A stretch of DNA of 64,000 bases. Origin: Roseiarcus sp963779095. GTDB lineage: Bacteria; Pseudomonadota; Alphaproteobacteria; Rhizobiales; Beijerinckiaceae. Positions 45,202 through 54,500 of this stretch are shown here, one piece after another. The notes below the pieces were generated by a model, which saw nothing but the letters and a program-made list of their open reading frames with translations, was not told where the DNA came from and ran no database searches. A program made the position numbers and the translations under genes. Where the stretch lies: assembly GCA_963779095.1 (NCBI GenBank), contig CAVZWU010000011.1, positions 372,001-436,000 of the forward strand, written 5' to 3'. Each line of letters opens with the position of its first letter. Position 1 is the first letter of the stretch.

Positions 45202-46755
45202 ATGAACGATTTGGCAGGTCGCGCGGAGACGCCTCAGTCAATCCCGTTTGTCTCGATCAGATCGGTCAGCAAGAGTTATGGCGGCGCTCAGGCGCTGCGC
45301 GGCGTCTCGCTTTCGATCTTTCCAGGCGAGGCGCACGGGCTCGTTGGCGCGAACGGCGCCGGTAAGTCGACCCTCATTCGCATCCTAGCGGGTCTGACAA
45401 AAGCTGACGACGGCGACATTCTCGTCGACGGCAAGCGGTTCGTCGCCGACAGCCCCCATGCCGCAAACAAGCTCGGCATGAGCTTCATCCATCAGGAGCT
45501 GGCGTTCGTCCCCGGCATGACGGTGCTCGAGAACATCATGCTCGGCATGCCGAAAAGGACACGGCTCGGCATCGTCGACTGGCGCGCGATCGCCAGGGAT
45601 GTCGCCCCGATCGCGGCGCGGGTCGGCGTGCGGGCGCCGCTCGACGCCAACGCCAAAGGTATGTCGACGGCGGAGAACTGGCTCATCGCCATTGCCCGCG
45701 CGCTGGTGCTCAAGGCTCGGCTGATTGTGATGGACGAGCCGACCGCCGCATTGTCGGCGGCGGAGGCCGAGCGGCTGTTCAGCATCATCCGCGACCTCCG
45801 CCAGTCGGGAGTCGCGGTGCTTTACGTCTCGCATCGGCTCGATGAAATTCTCGAACTTTGCCAACGCGTGACCGTGTTTCGCGACGGCCGCTCGGTGGCG
45901 GAGCTCGCGCAAGCGGAGCTGACGCGGCAGGCGATTGTCGAAGCGATCGTCGGCGGCGCCGTCGATGCGCCGGCGAAACGGACGAACGCTCAAGCCTCCG
46001 GCGCGCCGGCCCTCTCCGCGCGCGCCCTCGCCCGCGCGCCGAGGGTCAAAGGCGTGAGCTTCGATTTGCGAAGAGGCGAAGTCCTCGGGCTTGGCGGCCT
46101 CGTCGGGGCCGGCAGGACGGAGCTGGCGCGTCTCCTGTTTGGCGTCGACCGCCCGCAAGAGGGCTCGATGACGCTCGAAGGGAAGCCTTACGCGCCGTCC
46201 AGTCCTGCCGGCGCCGTCAGGTCCGGGGTCGGCCTGGTGCCCGAGGAGCGGCGGGTCGAGGGATTGATCCTCTCCAAGAGCCTGGCGTTCAACGTGAGTC
46301 TCGCCAATCTGCAGTCGATCGTCGTCCACCAGGCTCTGCCCTTCATCAGCGGCGGCCGCCGGAAGGCGCTCGCCGAGCGCGCCATTCGCGACCTCGCGAT
46401 CAAAACGACCGGCGCCGAGGCGCCGGTCGGGCGACTGAGCGGCGGCAATCAACAGAAAGTCGTCATCGCCCGTTGGCTGGCGTCCCGGCCGAGGGTGCTC
46501 ATTCTCGACGAGCCCACTCGCGGCGTCGACGTGGGCGCGCGGGCCGAGATTCATCGTCTCATCCGCAACCTTGCGAGCGAGGGCATGGCGGTGCTGGTCA
46601 TATCCTCCGAGCCCGAGGAGCTGCCGGACCTGTGCGACCGGGCGCTTGTCATGGCCGAGGGACGCATCGTCAATGAGTTGGCCGGCGAGGCTTTGACTCG
46701 TGAGCGCATCATCGCGGCGAGTTACGCAGGAGATGCGGAGCGGATTCAGGCATGA
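45202..46755 (+). CDS. CUT2 ABC transporter ATP-binding protein (RbsA/MglA type)
   Basis: A 517-residue fused double ATPase. The first domain has Walker A GANGAGKSTLIR, a poorly conserved signature region GMSTAENWLIAIARA and Walker B LIVMDEPTAALS, with VLYVSHRLDEI. The second domain has the non-canonical Walker A GGLVGAGRTELARLL usual for this family, the signature LSGGNQQKVVIARW and VLILDEPTRGVDVGA. Start is 18 bases after the binding-protein stop; the stop overlaps the permease start by four bases. Confidence 0.93.
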   Translation: MNDLAGRAETPQSIPFVSIRSVSKSYGGAQALRGVSLSIFPGEAHGLVGANGAGKSTLIRILAGLTKADDGDILVDGKRFVADSPHAANKLGMSFIHQELAFVPGMTVLENIMLGMPKRTRLGIVDWRAIARDVAPIAARVGVRAPLDANAKGMSTAENWLIAIARALVLKARLIVMDEPTAALSAAEAERLFSIIRDLRQSGVAVLYVSHRLDEILELCQRVTVFRDGRSVAELAQAELTRQAIVEAIVGGAVDAPAKRTNAQASGAPALSARALARAPRVKGVSFDLRRGEVLGLGGLVGAGRTELARLLFGVDRPQEGSMTLEGKPYAPSSPAGAVRSGVGLVPEERRVEGLILSKSLAFNVSLANLQSIVVHQALPFISGGRRKALAERAIRDLAIKTTGAEAPVGRLSGGNQQKVVIARWLASRPRVLILDEPTRGVDVGARAEIHRLIRNLASEGMAVLVISSEPEELPDLCDRALVMAEGRIVNELAGEALTRERIIAASYAGDAERIQA

Positions 46756-47747
46756 GCGACGTTCCGATCAGCGCGCGGCGCCTGTCGCCATCAGCCAGGG
46801 CGGGTCTCTCGATTTTCGCCCGTTATGCGACGATCCTCGGGCTTGCAGCGATGATCGTGGTCTTTTCGATCCTGTCGCCCGGGGCGTTTCCAACCTTCAA
46901 CAATTTCATCAATGTGCTCAATCAGGCTTCGCTCGCCATGATCATCGCCGGCGGGCTCACCCTTGCGGTGATCGTGGGCGAGCTCGACCTCTCGATCGGC
47001 TATGCGGCGAGCCTGCACGGCGTGCTGGTGACCGGACTCATCGTCCATGACAAGCTGCCCATTGGGCTCGCCATCGCCATCGTGCTCGCGCTCGGCGCGC
47101 TGGTCGGCGTCGTCAACGGATTCATCGTTACGAAGCTCAGGGTAAACTCAGTGATCGCAACGCTCGGCGTCGGCACGATCATCGTCGGGCTCGCCTTCGC
47201 CTATTCGGCCGGCGTGCCGATCGTCGCCGGCGTCCCTGAAGGCTTCTTGCAGCTGGCGCTGGGCCGTTGGCTGTTCGGCATTCCCAACCCGATCATCGTG
47301 ATGGCCCTGGTGATGGCTGCGCTGTGGGCGCTGGTCGAACGCACGTCGATCGGTCAGGAGATCCAGGCGGTAGGCGGCAACCCGGTCGCGGCCCGGCTCG
47401 CCGGCATCAGTGTCGATCGCATCAAGATCCTGGGCTTTATCATTTCCGGCGTCTGCGCGGCCCTGACGGGGACGCTTCTTGCATCGCGCCTTGGAAGCGG
47501 CACCACCAGCGCCGCCGATTCCTATCTGCTGACCGCCTTCGCCGCGGTCTTCCTCGGCTCGGCCACGCTCAGAGACGGCGAGTTCCACGTTCTCGGCACA
47601 TTCATCGGCACGCTGATCATCGTGTTCGGCTTCAACGGACTCAACATCTTCGGAGCGCCGACCTACTCCCAATATGTGTTCCAGGGCGCGATCCTTATCG
47701 TTGCGGTCGCGCTCTCGAGTCTCGGGCGGATGCTGGCGGAAAGCTGA
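46752..47747 (+). CDS. CUT2 ABC transporter permease (RbsC type)
   Basis: A 331-residue membrane protein with the family hallmarks GGLTLAVIVGELDLSIGYAA and FAAVFLGSATLRDGEFHVLG. The E-L-D-L-S form of the first motif is a common variant of G-I-D-L-S. It overlaps the ATPase gene by four bases and forms the channel of the system. Intact. Confidence 0.92.
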   Translation: MSDVPISARRLSPSARAGLSIFARYATILGLAAMIVVFSILSPGAFPTFNNFINVLNQASLAMIIAGGLTLAVIVGELDLSIGYAASLHGVLVTGLIVHDKLPIGLAIAIVLALGALVGVVNGFIVTKLRVNSVIATLGVGTIIVGLAFAYSAGVPIVAGVPEGFLQLALGRWLFGIPNPIIVMALVMAALWALVERTSIGQEIQAVGGNPVAARLAGISVDRIKILGFIISGVCAALTGTLLASRLGSGTTSAADSYLLTAFAAVFLGSATLRDGEFHVLGTFIGTLIIVFGFNGLNIFGAPTYSQYVFQGAILIVAVALSSLGRMLAES

Positions 47748-47757
47748 GGAGAAGGCG

Positions 47758-48594
47758 ATGGACGAGGCGGCGGTCTGGCGAGTCTATGTCATGGAGTACG
47801 CGCGCTCGAAAGATCAGCCCTGGGTCGATCTCATCAGCGGCATGTATCGCGAGGGGACAATGGACCTGCCCTTCTCGTTCATCCTGGCGCAGCGCGACGG
47901 TCGCAACGTGCTGGTCGACACGGGCTTCATGCAGGACGATCACCGCTCCGGCTTCTCACGAAAGTTTGGCATCCCGACCTGGATTTCGCCGCTTAGAATG
48001 CTGGCGGAAATGAACCTTGCGCCGGAGGCGATCAGCGACATCGTCATCACCCACGCCCACTTCGATCACATGGGCTCGATCGCCGAATTCCCGAACGCTC
48101 ACCTCTATATCCAGAAGAGCGAGCTTCTCTCCTGGTACGAAGCTTTCGCGCTTCCGCGACGCTTTGCTCACCTGACCGCGATCGTCGATCCCGACAATAT
48201 CCGCTCAGCGCTCGACGCCTCGATCGCCCATCGCGTGACGCTGATCGACGGCGACAAGAACAACGTCCTGCCCGGCGTTCACGTGCGCCTCGGGAGTGGG
48301 CATACGATCGGCCAGCAATTCGTGATCTTCGAGACGAAGGCCGGCCGCCGGGTGATCTCTGGCGACTGCGTGTACTCGCGGCGCCAGTTCACCGGCCACA
48401 ATAACGACGGCGTCTACGTGCCGCTCAACAACGCCGTCGGCAGCGTCTGGGAACAACTCAAGACAATCGACAAGATGAATGACGAACTGGGCGGCGATCT
48501 CAGCCGCCTCGTCGTTCTGCACGACATCGACCGCTGGAAGGGGCACAAAGTGGTCAAGGAGGTCGACGGATTCCGCATCGTCGAGATCGCGTGA
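47758..48594 (+). CDS. Metallo-beta-lactamase-fold hydrolase (AHL-lactonase-like family)
   Basis: A 278-residue enzyme. The metal-binding HxHxDH is at residues 99-104 (ITHAHFDHMG), with further ligands in LGSGHTIGQQ, SGDCVYSRR and VVLHDID. It starts 10 bases after the permease stop. The family includes N-acyl homoserine lactonases and other lactonases. In a sugar uptake operon a lactone of an oxidised sugar is the more likely substrate, which is inference. No signal peptide, so it is cytoplasmic. Confidence 0.85.
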   Translation: MDEAAVWRVYVMEYARSKDQPWVDLISGMYREGTMDLPFSFILAQRDGRNVLVDTGFMQDDHRSGFSRKFGIPTWISPLRMLAEMNLAPEAISDIVITHAHFDHMGSIAEFPNAHLYIQKSELLSWYEAFALPRRFAHLTAIVDPDNIRSALDASIAHRVTLIDGDKNNVLPGVHVRLGSGHTIGQQFVIFETKAGRRVISGDCVYSRRQFTGHNNDGVYVPLNNAVGSVWEQLKTIDKMNDELGGDLSRLVVLHDIDRWKGHKVVKEVDGFRIVEIA

Positions 48595-48633
48595 CCGGAG
48601 GGCCATCCGCCGGCGGTTTTGCGTCGCGCCCCT

Positions 48634-49608
48634 TCACCCCGCAACGGGATGGGGCGTGTACGGTTCCTCCAGGGTCGCGATTTCCTCGGGCGTAAGCTTC
48701 AGCGAGAGGCTCGCGACCGCGTCGTCGAGATGCTGCAGCTTCGAGGCCCCGATGATCGGCGCGCTGACCTCGGGCTTTTGCAACACCCAGGCCAGGGCGA
48801 CCTGCGCCCGGGGAACGCCTCTCGCTTTCGCGACCGCCGCCACCCGCTCGATCACCAGGCGGTCGGAGTCGAGGCTTCGCGTGTAAAGCGTCTTGCCGAA
48901 CTCGTCCGTCTCCTGCCGGTCGCTGGTTTCGTCCCAGTTCCGCGTCAACCGTCCGCGCGCCATCGGGCTCCACGGAATGACGCCGATTCCCTCCGCCCGG
49001 CAGAGCGGGAGCATCTCGCGCTCCTCTTCGCGGTAGAGCAGGTTCAGGTGATCCTGCATCGTCGCGAAACGCGTCCAGCCATGCCGGTCGGCGACGTAGA
49101 GCGCGCGGGCGAACTGCCACGCGGCCATGTTGCTGGCCCCGATGTAGCGGGCCTTGCCCGCCTTCACGACATCATGGAGCGCTTCCATGGTCTCCTCGAT
49201 CGGCGTGGTCGGGTCGTTGCGATGAATCTGATAGAGGTCGACGTGATCGACGCCGAGCCGCCTCAAACTGTTGTCGATCTCGGTCATGATGGCGACCCGC
49301 GACAGGCCTTGTCCGTTCGGGCCGGGCCGCATCCGGGCCCAGACCTTCGTCGCGATCACCACCTCGTCTCGCTTCGCGAGCGCCTTCAGCGCCCGGCCCA
49401 CGATCTCTTCGCTGGTTCCGTCCGAGTAGATGTTGGCGGTGTCGAAAAAATTGACGCCAAGTTCAAGCGCCCGCTTGATGATCGGCCTGCTCTTCTCGTC
49501 GTCCAGCGTCCACGTATGCGCGCCGCGATCGGGAACGCCGAACGTCATGCACCCGAGACACAGCCTGGAAACCTCAAGTCCAGTACCTCCAAGCTTCACA
49601 TAGTCCAT
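48634..49608 (-). CDS. Aldo/keto reductase
   Basis: A 324-residue TIM-barrel oxidoreductase. MDYVKLGGTGLEVSRLCLG is the usual start; the catalytic Asp and Tyr lie in FFDTANIYSDGTSEE, Lys in VVIATKVWARM and His in LYQIHRNDPTTPIEE. The C-terminal NADP-binding part has APIIGASKLQHLDDAVASL. It belongs to the YajO/IolS-like group. The ATG at 49608 is chosen because homology begins there, although the frame is open to 49773. It is convergent with the CUT2 operon. Confidence 0.92.
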   Translation of the reverse strand: MDYVKLGGTGLEVSRLCLGCMTFGVPDRGAHTWTLDDEKSRPIIKRALELGVNFFDTANIYSDGTSEEIVGRALKALAKRDEVVIATKVWARMRPGPNGQGLSRVAIMTEIDNSLRRLGVDHVDLYQIHRNDPTTPIEETMEALHDVVKAGKARYIGASNMAAWQFARALYVADRHGWTRFATMQDHLNLLYREEEREMLPLCRAEGIGVIPWSPMARGRLTRNWDETSDRQETDEFGKTLYTRSLDSDRLVIERVAAVAKARGVPRAQVALAWVLQKPEVSAPIIGASKLQHLDDAVASLSLKLTPEEIATLEEPYTPHPVAG

Positions 49609-49865
49609 TCGATCTGCTCCAAACCTATCCGTTCGACGGCGCGCTCTTATCCCATCGCCGACCGGGTCGCGCTCGCGGCCCGGAGCCGTAGAGGCCCCGC
49701 TGGCGCTCCGTTCTCGTCGCCGCGATCCGGCCCTCCCGCTTGCCGGGGCTCGCCGGCCGGTTCCGCAAAGCATACTTAACCCAACCTGTCAGAGTTCAAA
49801 GCCTGAAGTGAGGGCGAAACGTGGCCGGAGGAAATTGTCAGGCGCTTTCCGGCCTAATTACTTTC

Positions 49866-50906
49866 TCACAGCGTGACGACCTGCCCCGTGTGGATCGACC
49901 GGTCCGCCGCGATGACGACCTTGAGACTCTCGACCGCGTCGTTCATGTGATCGGTGAGGTCGATGTCCTCGTCGATCGCCTTGAGCAGATAGCGCTGCTC
50001 GCGCTCGCACAGAGCGTTGTGGTCGGGCTCGTCGCTGAGGTCGATCCGCTCGTCCGGTTTCGACATGTCGGCGTGATGCCAGAGAATCTGGTTCGTCTTG
50101 GTGTGGGCGTTGATGTCGTCGGACTTCACCGCGCCCGCGGTTTCGGCCATCACGATCGACACCGAGCCTTTCGGCCCGATCACGTCTTTGACGAAGAAAG
50201 CGGTCTCGCTCATCATCGGTCCCCAGCCGGCTTCGTACCAACCAACCGATCCATCCTCGAAGATCACCTGCAGCATCCCGTAGTTGTTCACCGGCGCCTC
50301 GTCGGTGAGCCTGGCGCCGATGGCGTGAACCTTGATCGGCTTCGCCTTCGTCATCTGGCACATCACGTCGACATAGTGCACGCCGCAGTCGACGATCGGG
50401 GGAAAGCTCTGCATCAGCCGCTTGTGCGTGGCCCAGGTCTCGCCGCTCGACTGCTGATTGAGATTCATACGGAAGACGAGCGGAGAGCCGAGCTGGCGCG
50501 CGATCTCGATGAACTTGATCCAGGACGGATGCTGGCGAAGGATGTAGCCGACCACAAGTTTGCGCTTTGTGCGCTGAGCCGCGGCGACGACCTTCTCGGC
50601 GCTCGCGACGCTGTCGGCGAGCGGCTTTTCGACGAACACATCTGCGCCCGCCTCCATGGCCTTGATGGCGAAATCGGCATGCGTGTCGGGCAATGTATTG
50701 ATCGAAACGACGTCGGGTTTGAGCTCCGCGAGCGCTTTATCGAAGCTGTCGAACGTCCTCGCCTTGGCGAGCTCCGGCGGCAGCTTCCGGTCGGCGATCC
50801 GGCGCTCGCACAGGCCGACGACCTCGAATCCCCGGATGCGGGTGTAAGCGAGGGCGTGACTCATCCCCATATTGCCGAGCCCGACCACAAGCACTCTCTT
50901 GGTCAT
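49866..50906 (-). CDS. Gfo/Idh/MocA-family oxidoreductase
   Basis: A 346-residue NAD(P)-dependent dehydrogenase of sugars or inositols. The Rossmann start is RVLVVGLGNMGMSHALAYTR, the EKP motif is ADVFVEKPLADSVAS, and the conserved catalytic region is IVDCGVHYVDVMCQMTKA. It is a single gene, 258 bases downstream of the aldo/keto reductase start, and could be co-expressed with it. Substrate unknown. Intact. Confidence 0.9.
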   Translation of the reverse strand: MTKRVLVVGLGNMGMSHALAYTRIRGFEVVGLCERRIADRKLPPELAKARTFDSFDKALAELKPDVVSINTLPDTHADFAIKAMEAGADVFVEKPLADSVASAEKVVAAAQRTKRKLVVGYILRQHPSWIKFIEIARQLGSPLVFRMNLNQQSSGETWATHKRLMQSFPPIVDCGVHYVDVMCQMTKAKPIKVHAIGARLTDEAPVNNYGMLQVIFEDGSVGWYEAGWGPMMSETAFFVKDVIGPKGSVSIVMAETAGAVKSDDINAHTKTNQILWHHADMSKPDERIDLSDEPDHNALCEREQRYLLKAIDEDIDLTDHMNDAVESLKVVIAADRSIHTGQVVTL

Positions 50907-51488
50907 CTGCTTTTCCTCTGTTGCGGCCGCGGGCGGCCCTCGATGCGGACGACGTCGTGGTTCGCGCCAATTTCGCCGCGGGCCGAGCGCCGCTTCGAGC
51001 GCTATGACGACGACGGCGTCTCCTCTGAACCCCTCAGGCCCAGAACCCGGTGTCGTCGAGATACTGCATGCGCGAACGCCACGCCATGCTCGCGAACGGA
51101 ACGCGGCGGCTCGATCGAGTCAACCCTTAGAGTGTGCTGTGATTGGATGGAACCACCACTGTCATTGCGAGCGGAGCGAAGCAATCCGGGGGAACGTAAG
51201 GCGCACGCGACTCCTGGATTGCTTCGTCGCGATAGCCCGTCGAAAGACGGGCGTCTTTCGACGCCCTATGGCCTCCTCGCAATGACGATTCCTTCCGACC
51301 GCAGCGAGCTCTGGGCGGCGTGCGACTGTCCGTGTCCAACGCATGGCGCACGAATTGGCTATGTTCCCGATGATTGCGCGGGTTCAGCAGCGGCCTTGCC
51401 AGACCCAATTCTCGTCCGGCTTCCCCTTCGTCGTCGACGTCGATCCACTGGCAGGCGGGGCCGATGGTGCACCCCGCCGCGTCGGCCT
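50907..51488. other. Intergenic stretch with REP-like palindrome
   Basis: This lies between the Gfo/Idh/MocA gene and the end of cbbX. The only structured part is the palindromic element at 51160-51287. A minus-strand frame covering 51350-51492 (KADAAGCTIGPACQWIDVDD) looks partly protein-like but has no recognised family and no good start, so it is not called as a gene. Confidence 0.45.
51160..51287. repeat. REP-like palindromic element
   Basis: The left part begins TGTCATTGCGAGCGGAGCGA and contains GCAATCC; the right part contains GGATTGCTTCGTCGC and ends CCTCGCAATGACG. Both outer (CATTGCGAG/CTCGCAATG) and inner (AGCAATCC/GGATTGCT) arms are complementary, so the whole folds on itself. An inner hairpin CGTCGAAAGACG/CGTCTTTCGACG lies at about 51237-51263. 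Elements of this kind are scattered through genomes of Bradyrhizobium and relatives. It stands 200 bases downstream of cbbX. Confidence 0.75.
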
Positions 51489-52463
51489 TCATCCTGGCGG
51501 CGTCAAGAGACGTTCGTTCGTTGCCGCCTCGTCCACCTGCCCGCGGATCTGATCGTGCTCTTCGGCAATCTTGAAAACGCGGCTCGCGATAATATCCGAC
51601 GGCTCGATCGTCATGAGGTTGTCGGCAGTGAGGTCGCGGTCGAGGTCGCTCATCAGGCGGCTGGCCTGCCGCAACCTCGCACGGCCGAGCGCATTCCGGA
51701 TCGACCTGGCGTTGGAGAAGAGCGGCTGCTTCATCCGAGCGGCGATATAGGCGACGAAAGCCTCGCGCGCAGCGGGACTGAACCTGAAGTTGGTCCCTTG
51801 AAGCATCAGCTCCGCGATCTGCAAAAGCTCGACCTCCGTGTAGTCTGGAAAGTCGATGTGGTGCCCGATGCGGGACCGGAAGCCGGGATTGCTTTCGAAG
51901 AAACGCTCCATCCGATCGCCGTACCCGGCGAGGATGACCACCAGGTCGTCACGCTGCGTCTCCATCACCTGCAGCAGAATCTCGATCGATTCCTGCCCGT
52001 AGTCCCGCTCGTTCTCGGGGCGATGAAGATAGTAAGCCTCGTCGATGAAAAGCACGCCTCCCATCGCCTTCTTGAGGATCTCCTTCGTCTTGGGCGCTGT
52101 GTGGCCTATGTATTGCCCGACAAGATCGTCGCGGGTCACCGACACGAGATGACCACGCCTCACGAAGCCGAGACGATGCAGGAGATCGGCCATGCGCAGC
52201 GCGACCGTGGTCTTTCCCGTGCCGGGATTTCCAGTAAAGGACATATGAAGCGTCGGCGTCTCGCTCGTCAGCGCAAGCTTCTGCCGCACCCGCTCGATGA
52301 CGAGGAGCGAGGCGATCTCGCGAATCCGCGTCTTGACCGGCTTCAGGCCGACCAGCTTCCGCTCAAGCGTGCCCAGGACCTCCTCGACGCGGGCGCCCTC
52401 GAATTCGGCGCGCAACCGGATCGTCGGAGTCGCTGAGGCGCCATTTTGCGCTTCGACGGTCAT
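51489..52463 (-). CDS. cbbX: CbbX, RuBisCO activase (AAA+)
   Basis: A 324-residue AAA+ ATPase that remodels inhibited red-type RuBisCO by pulling on the C-terminus of CbbL. Walker A is GNPGTGKT (78-85), Walker B GVLFIDEAYYL, the sensor VILAGYGDRM and the arginine-finger region NPGFRSRIGHHIDFPDY. The pore-loop region LVGQYIGHTAPKT is typical. It lies 60 bases downstream of cbbS, the usual place, and confirms that the RuBisCO is the red (form IC) type. Confidence 0.97.
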   Translation of the reverse strand: MTVEAQNGASATPTIRLRAEFEGARVEEVLGTLERKLVGLKPVKTRIREIASLLVIERVRQKLALTSETPTLHMSFTGNPGTGKTTVALRMADLLHRLGFVRRGHLVSVTRDDLVGQYIGHTAPKTKEILKKAMGGVLFIDEAYYLHRPENERDYGQESIEILLQVMETQRDDLVVILAGYGDRMERFFESNPGFRSRIGHHIDFPDYTEVELLQIAELMLQGTNFRFSPAAREAFVAYIAARMKQPLFSNARSIRNALGRARLRQASRLMSDLDRDLTADNLMTIEPSDIIASRVFKIAEEHDQIRGQVDEAATNERLLTPPG

Positions 52464-52523
52464 GGAGGCATCCCTTGAGGCAAGGCGCGGGCGCTTGTGC
52501 CCGGCGCCGGAGTCGCAAGAAGG

Positions 52524-52943
52524 TCAGGCGTAACGTTGGCCCTCCGGTCGATCGACGACATAGGCGTGGGTCGAATAGCGGATGCTTCGCCCCGCGGCCT
52601 CCTGCCGGTCGAGGCGGAAGCCCGGCTCCTCCCTCGGACGGTTGACCAGGAACGAGATCCGCACCAACTCCCAGCCATGCGACGAATCGAAGCCGCAAAG
52701 TCTGATGTATCGGTCGCCATAGACCCGCCGGCATTCGGCGAGTTCCTTCATCACGCCTGCGGCGTCGCGCAGGTCGAACATCGGCAAGCCCCACATGTCC
52801 CAATAGGTGTTACGGGGATGGGGATCCTCGGTGAACTCGAAGCTCACCGCCCAACCTTTGTCGAGGCAATACTGGACCTGCGCCCGGATCTGCTCATCGG
52901 TCAGATCCGGCAGAAACGAGAAGCAGCCTTGGGTGATGCGCAT
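52524..52943 (-). CDS. cbbS: RuBisCO small subunit, form IC
   Basis: A 139-residue small subunit. It starts MRITQGCFSFLPDLTDEQIR, followed by QVQYCLDKGWAVSFEFTEDP, the typical signature PRNTYWDMWGLPMFDLRD, and an extended C-terminal hairpin (EEPGFRLDRQEAAGRSIRYS) characteristic of red-type enzymes. It begins 11 bases after the cbbL stop, giving balanced expression. With CbbL it forms the L8S8 enzyme. Confidence 0.97.
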   Translation of the reverse strand: MRITQGCFSFLPDLTDEQIRAQVQYCLDKGWAVSFEFTEDPHPRNTYWDMWGLPMFDLRDAAGVMKELAECRRVYGDRYIRLCGFDSSHGWELVRISFLVNRPREEPGFRLDRQEAAGRSIRYSTHAYVVDRPEGQRYA

Positions 52944-52954
52944 GGGGTTCCTCC

Positions 52955-54415
52955 TCAGGCGGAAACGCTCATTGACGGCACGAAGTCGGGCAAATCGGTC
53001 GAAGCATAATTGAAGGTGACGTCCTTCCAGACGTCGAGCGCTTCACGCAGAGGCGTGCAGGTCGCGGCCGCCTTGGCGAGAATCTCGGGCCCCTCGTGCA
53101 CGTAGTCGCGGCCCTCGTTGCGGGCGAGGATCATCGCTTCGAGCGCCACGCGGTTGGCGGTCGCGCCGGCCTGAATGCCTTTTGGATGGCCGATCGTGCC
53201 GCCGCCGAATTGCAGCACGACGTCCTCGCTGAGAAGGTCGAGAAGCTGATGCATCTGGCCTGCGTGAATGCCGCCGGACGCGACCGGCATGAGCTTGTTG
53301 AGGCTTGCCCAATGCTGATCGAAGAAGACTCCGTGCTCGAGGTTCAGCGGATTGTAGTCCTCGCGGCAGATGTCGTAATAGCCGCGCGTGGTGTTCGGAT
53401 CGCCCTCGAGCTTGCCGACGACGGTGCCGGCGTGGATATGGTCAACGCCCGCAAGCCGCATCCATTTGGCGATGACGCGGAACGACACGCCATGCGACTT
53501 CTGCCGCGTATAGGTCGAGTGGCCGGCGCGGTGCAGGTGCAGGATCATGTCGTTGCGCCGCGCCCATTTCGACATCGACTGGATCGCGGTGTAGCCGATG
53601 ACGAGGTCGATCATCACGATGCAGGAGCCGAGCTCCTTCGCGAATTCGGCGCGCTCGTACATGTCCTCCATCGTCGCGGCGGTGACGTTGAGATAGGTGC
53701 CCTTCACCTCGCCCGCCGCCGCCTGCGCCCGGTTCACCGCCTCCATGCAATAGAGAAACCGGTCGCGCCAGTGCATGAACGGCTGGGAGTTGATGTTCTC
53801 ATCGTCCTTGGTGAAGTCGAGGCCGCCCTTCAGCGCCTCGTAGACCACCCGCCCGTAGTTGCGACCGGAGAGGCCGAGCTTCGGCTTCACCGTCGCCCCG
53901 AGCAGCGGCCGACCGAATTTGTCGAGCCGCTCGCGCTCGACGACGATGCCGGTCGCCGGCCCCTGGAACGTCTTCACATAGGCGACGGGCAGGCGCATAT
54001 CCTCGAGGCGCAGCGCCTTCAGCGGCTTGAAGCCGAACACATTGCCGATGATCGAGGCGGTGAGGTTGGCGATCGAGCCCGGCTCGAACAGGTCGAGGTC
54101 ATAGGCGATATAGGCGAAATACTGGCCGGGGGTATTGGGCACAGGATCGACGCGGTAGCATTTGGCGCGGTACTTTTCCGCAGCCGTCAGCCGGTCGGTC
54201 CACACCACCGTCCATGTCGCGGTCGAGCTTTCGCCCGCGACCGCCGCCGCCGCCTCGGTCGGGTCCACGCCTTCCTGCGGCGTGACGCGGAAGAGCGCGA
54301 TCACGTCCGTATCCTTCGGCGTGTAGTCGGGCTCCCAATAGCCCATGCGCTTGTATTCCATGACCCCGGAACGATAGCGTTCCGCTCCGCGGACTGTGAG
54401 GGTTGGCGCATTCAT
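52955..54415 (-). CDS. cbbL: RuBisCO large subunit, form IC
   Basis: A 486-residue large subunit. The active-site parts are all present: GATVKPKLGLS with the catalytic Lys177, and GGLDFTKDDEN with the carbamylated Lys203 and metal ligands Asp205 and Glu206. Also present are HMHRAGHSTYTRQ-like (LHLHRAGHSTY), the loop 6 region GTVVGKLEGD and LQFGGGTIGHPKG. The length and sequence match proteobacterial red-type enzymes. It fixes CO2 on ribulose-1,5-bisphosphate, made by the phosphoribulokinase encoded just upstream. Confidence 0.98.
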   Translation of the reverse strand: MNAPTLTVRGAERYRSGVMEYKRMGYWEPDYTPKDTDVIALFRVTPQEGVDPTEAAAAVAGESSTATWTVVWTDRLTAAEKYRAKCYRVDPVPNTPGQYFAYIAYDLDLFEPGSIANLTASIIGNVFGFKPLKALRLEDMRLPVAYVKTFQGPATGIVVERERLDKFGRPLLGATVKPKLGLSGRNYGRVVYEALKGGLDFTKDDENINSQPFMHWRDRFLYCMEAVNRAQAAAGEVKGTYLNVTAATMEDMYERAEFAKELGSCIVMIDLVIGYTAIQSMSKWARRNDMILHLHRAGHSTYTRQKSHGVSFRVIAKWMRLAGVDHIHAGTVVGKLEGDPNTTRGYYDICREDYNPLNLEHGVFFDQHWASLNKLMPVASGGIHAGQMHQLLDLLSEDVVLQFGGGTIGHPKGIQAGATANRVALEAMILARNEGRDYVHEGPEILAKAAATCTPLREALDVWKDVTFNYASTDLPDFVPSMSVSA

Positions 54416-54500
54416 CGTGGGCTCCTTTCTCTGTCAGCCGGAAGGCGGCTCAAGCGGTTGAGGCGGCGCTGACGCCGATCGTCGGGTCGAGCTGGCGCCG

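Noticed and set aside
51350..51492. Possible small gene downstream of cbbX on the minus strand
   Set aside because: Partly protein-like text but no known family, no ribosome binding site and overlap with the REP-like region.
49821..52436. 871-residue plus-strand open frame
   Set aside because: It is the antisense of the Gfo/Idh/MocA gene, the REP-like element and cbbX. It has no family motif and arises from high GC.
53096..54472. 458-residue plus-strand open frame
   Set aside because: Antisense of cbbL, which is certain.
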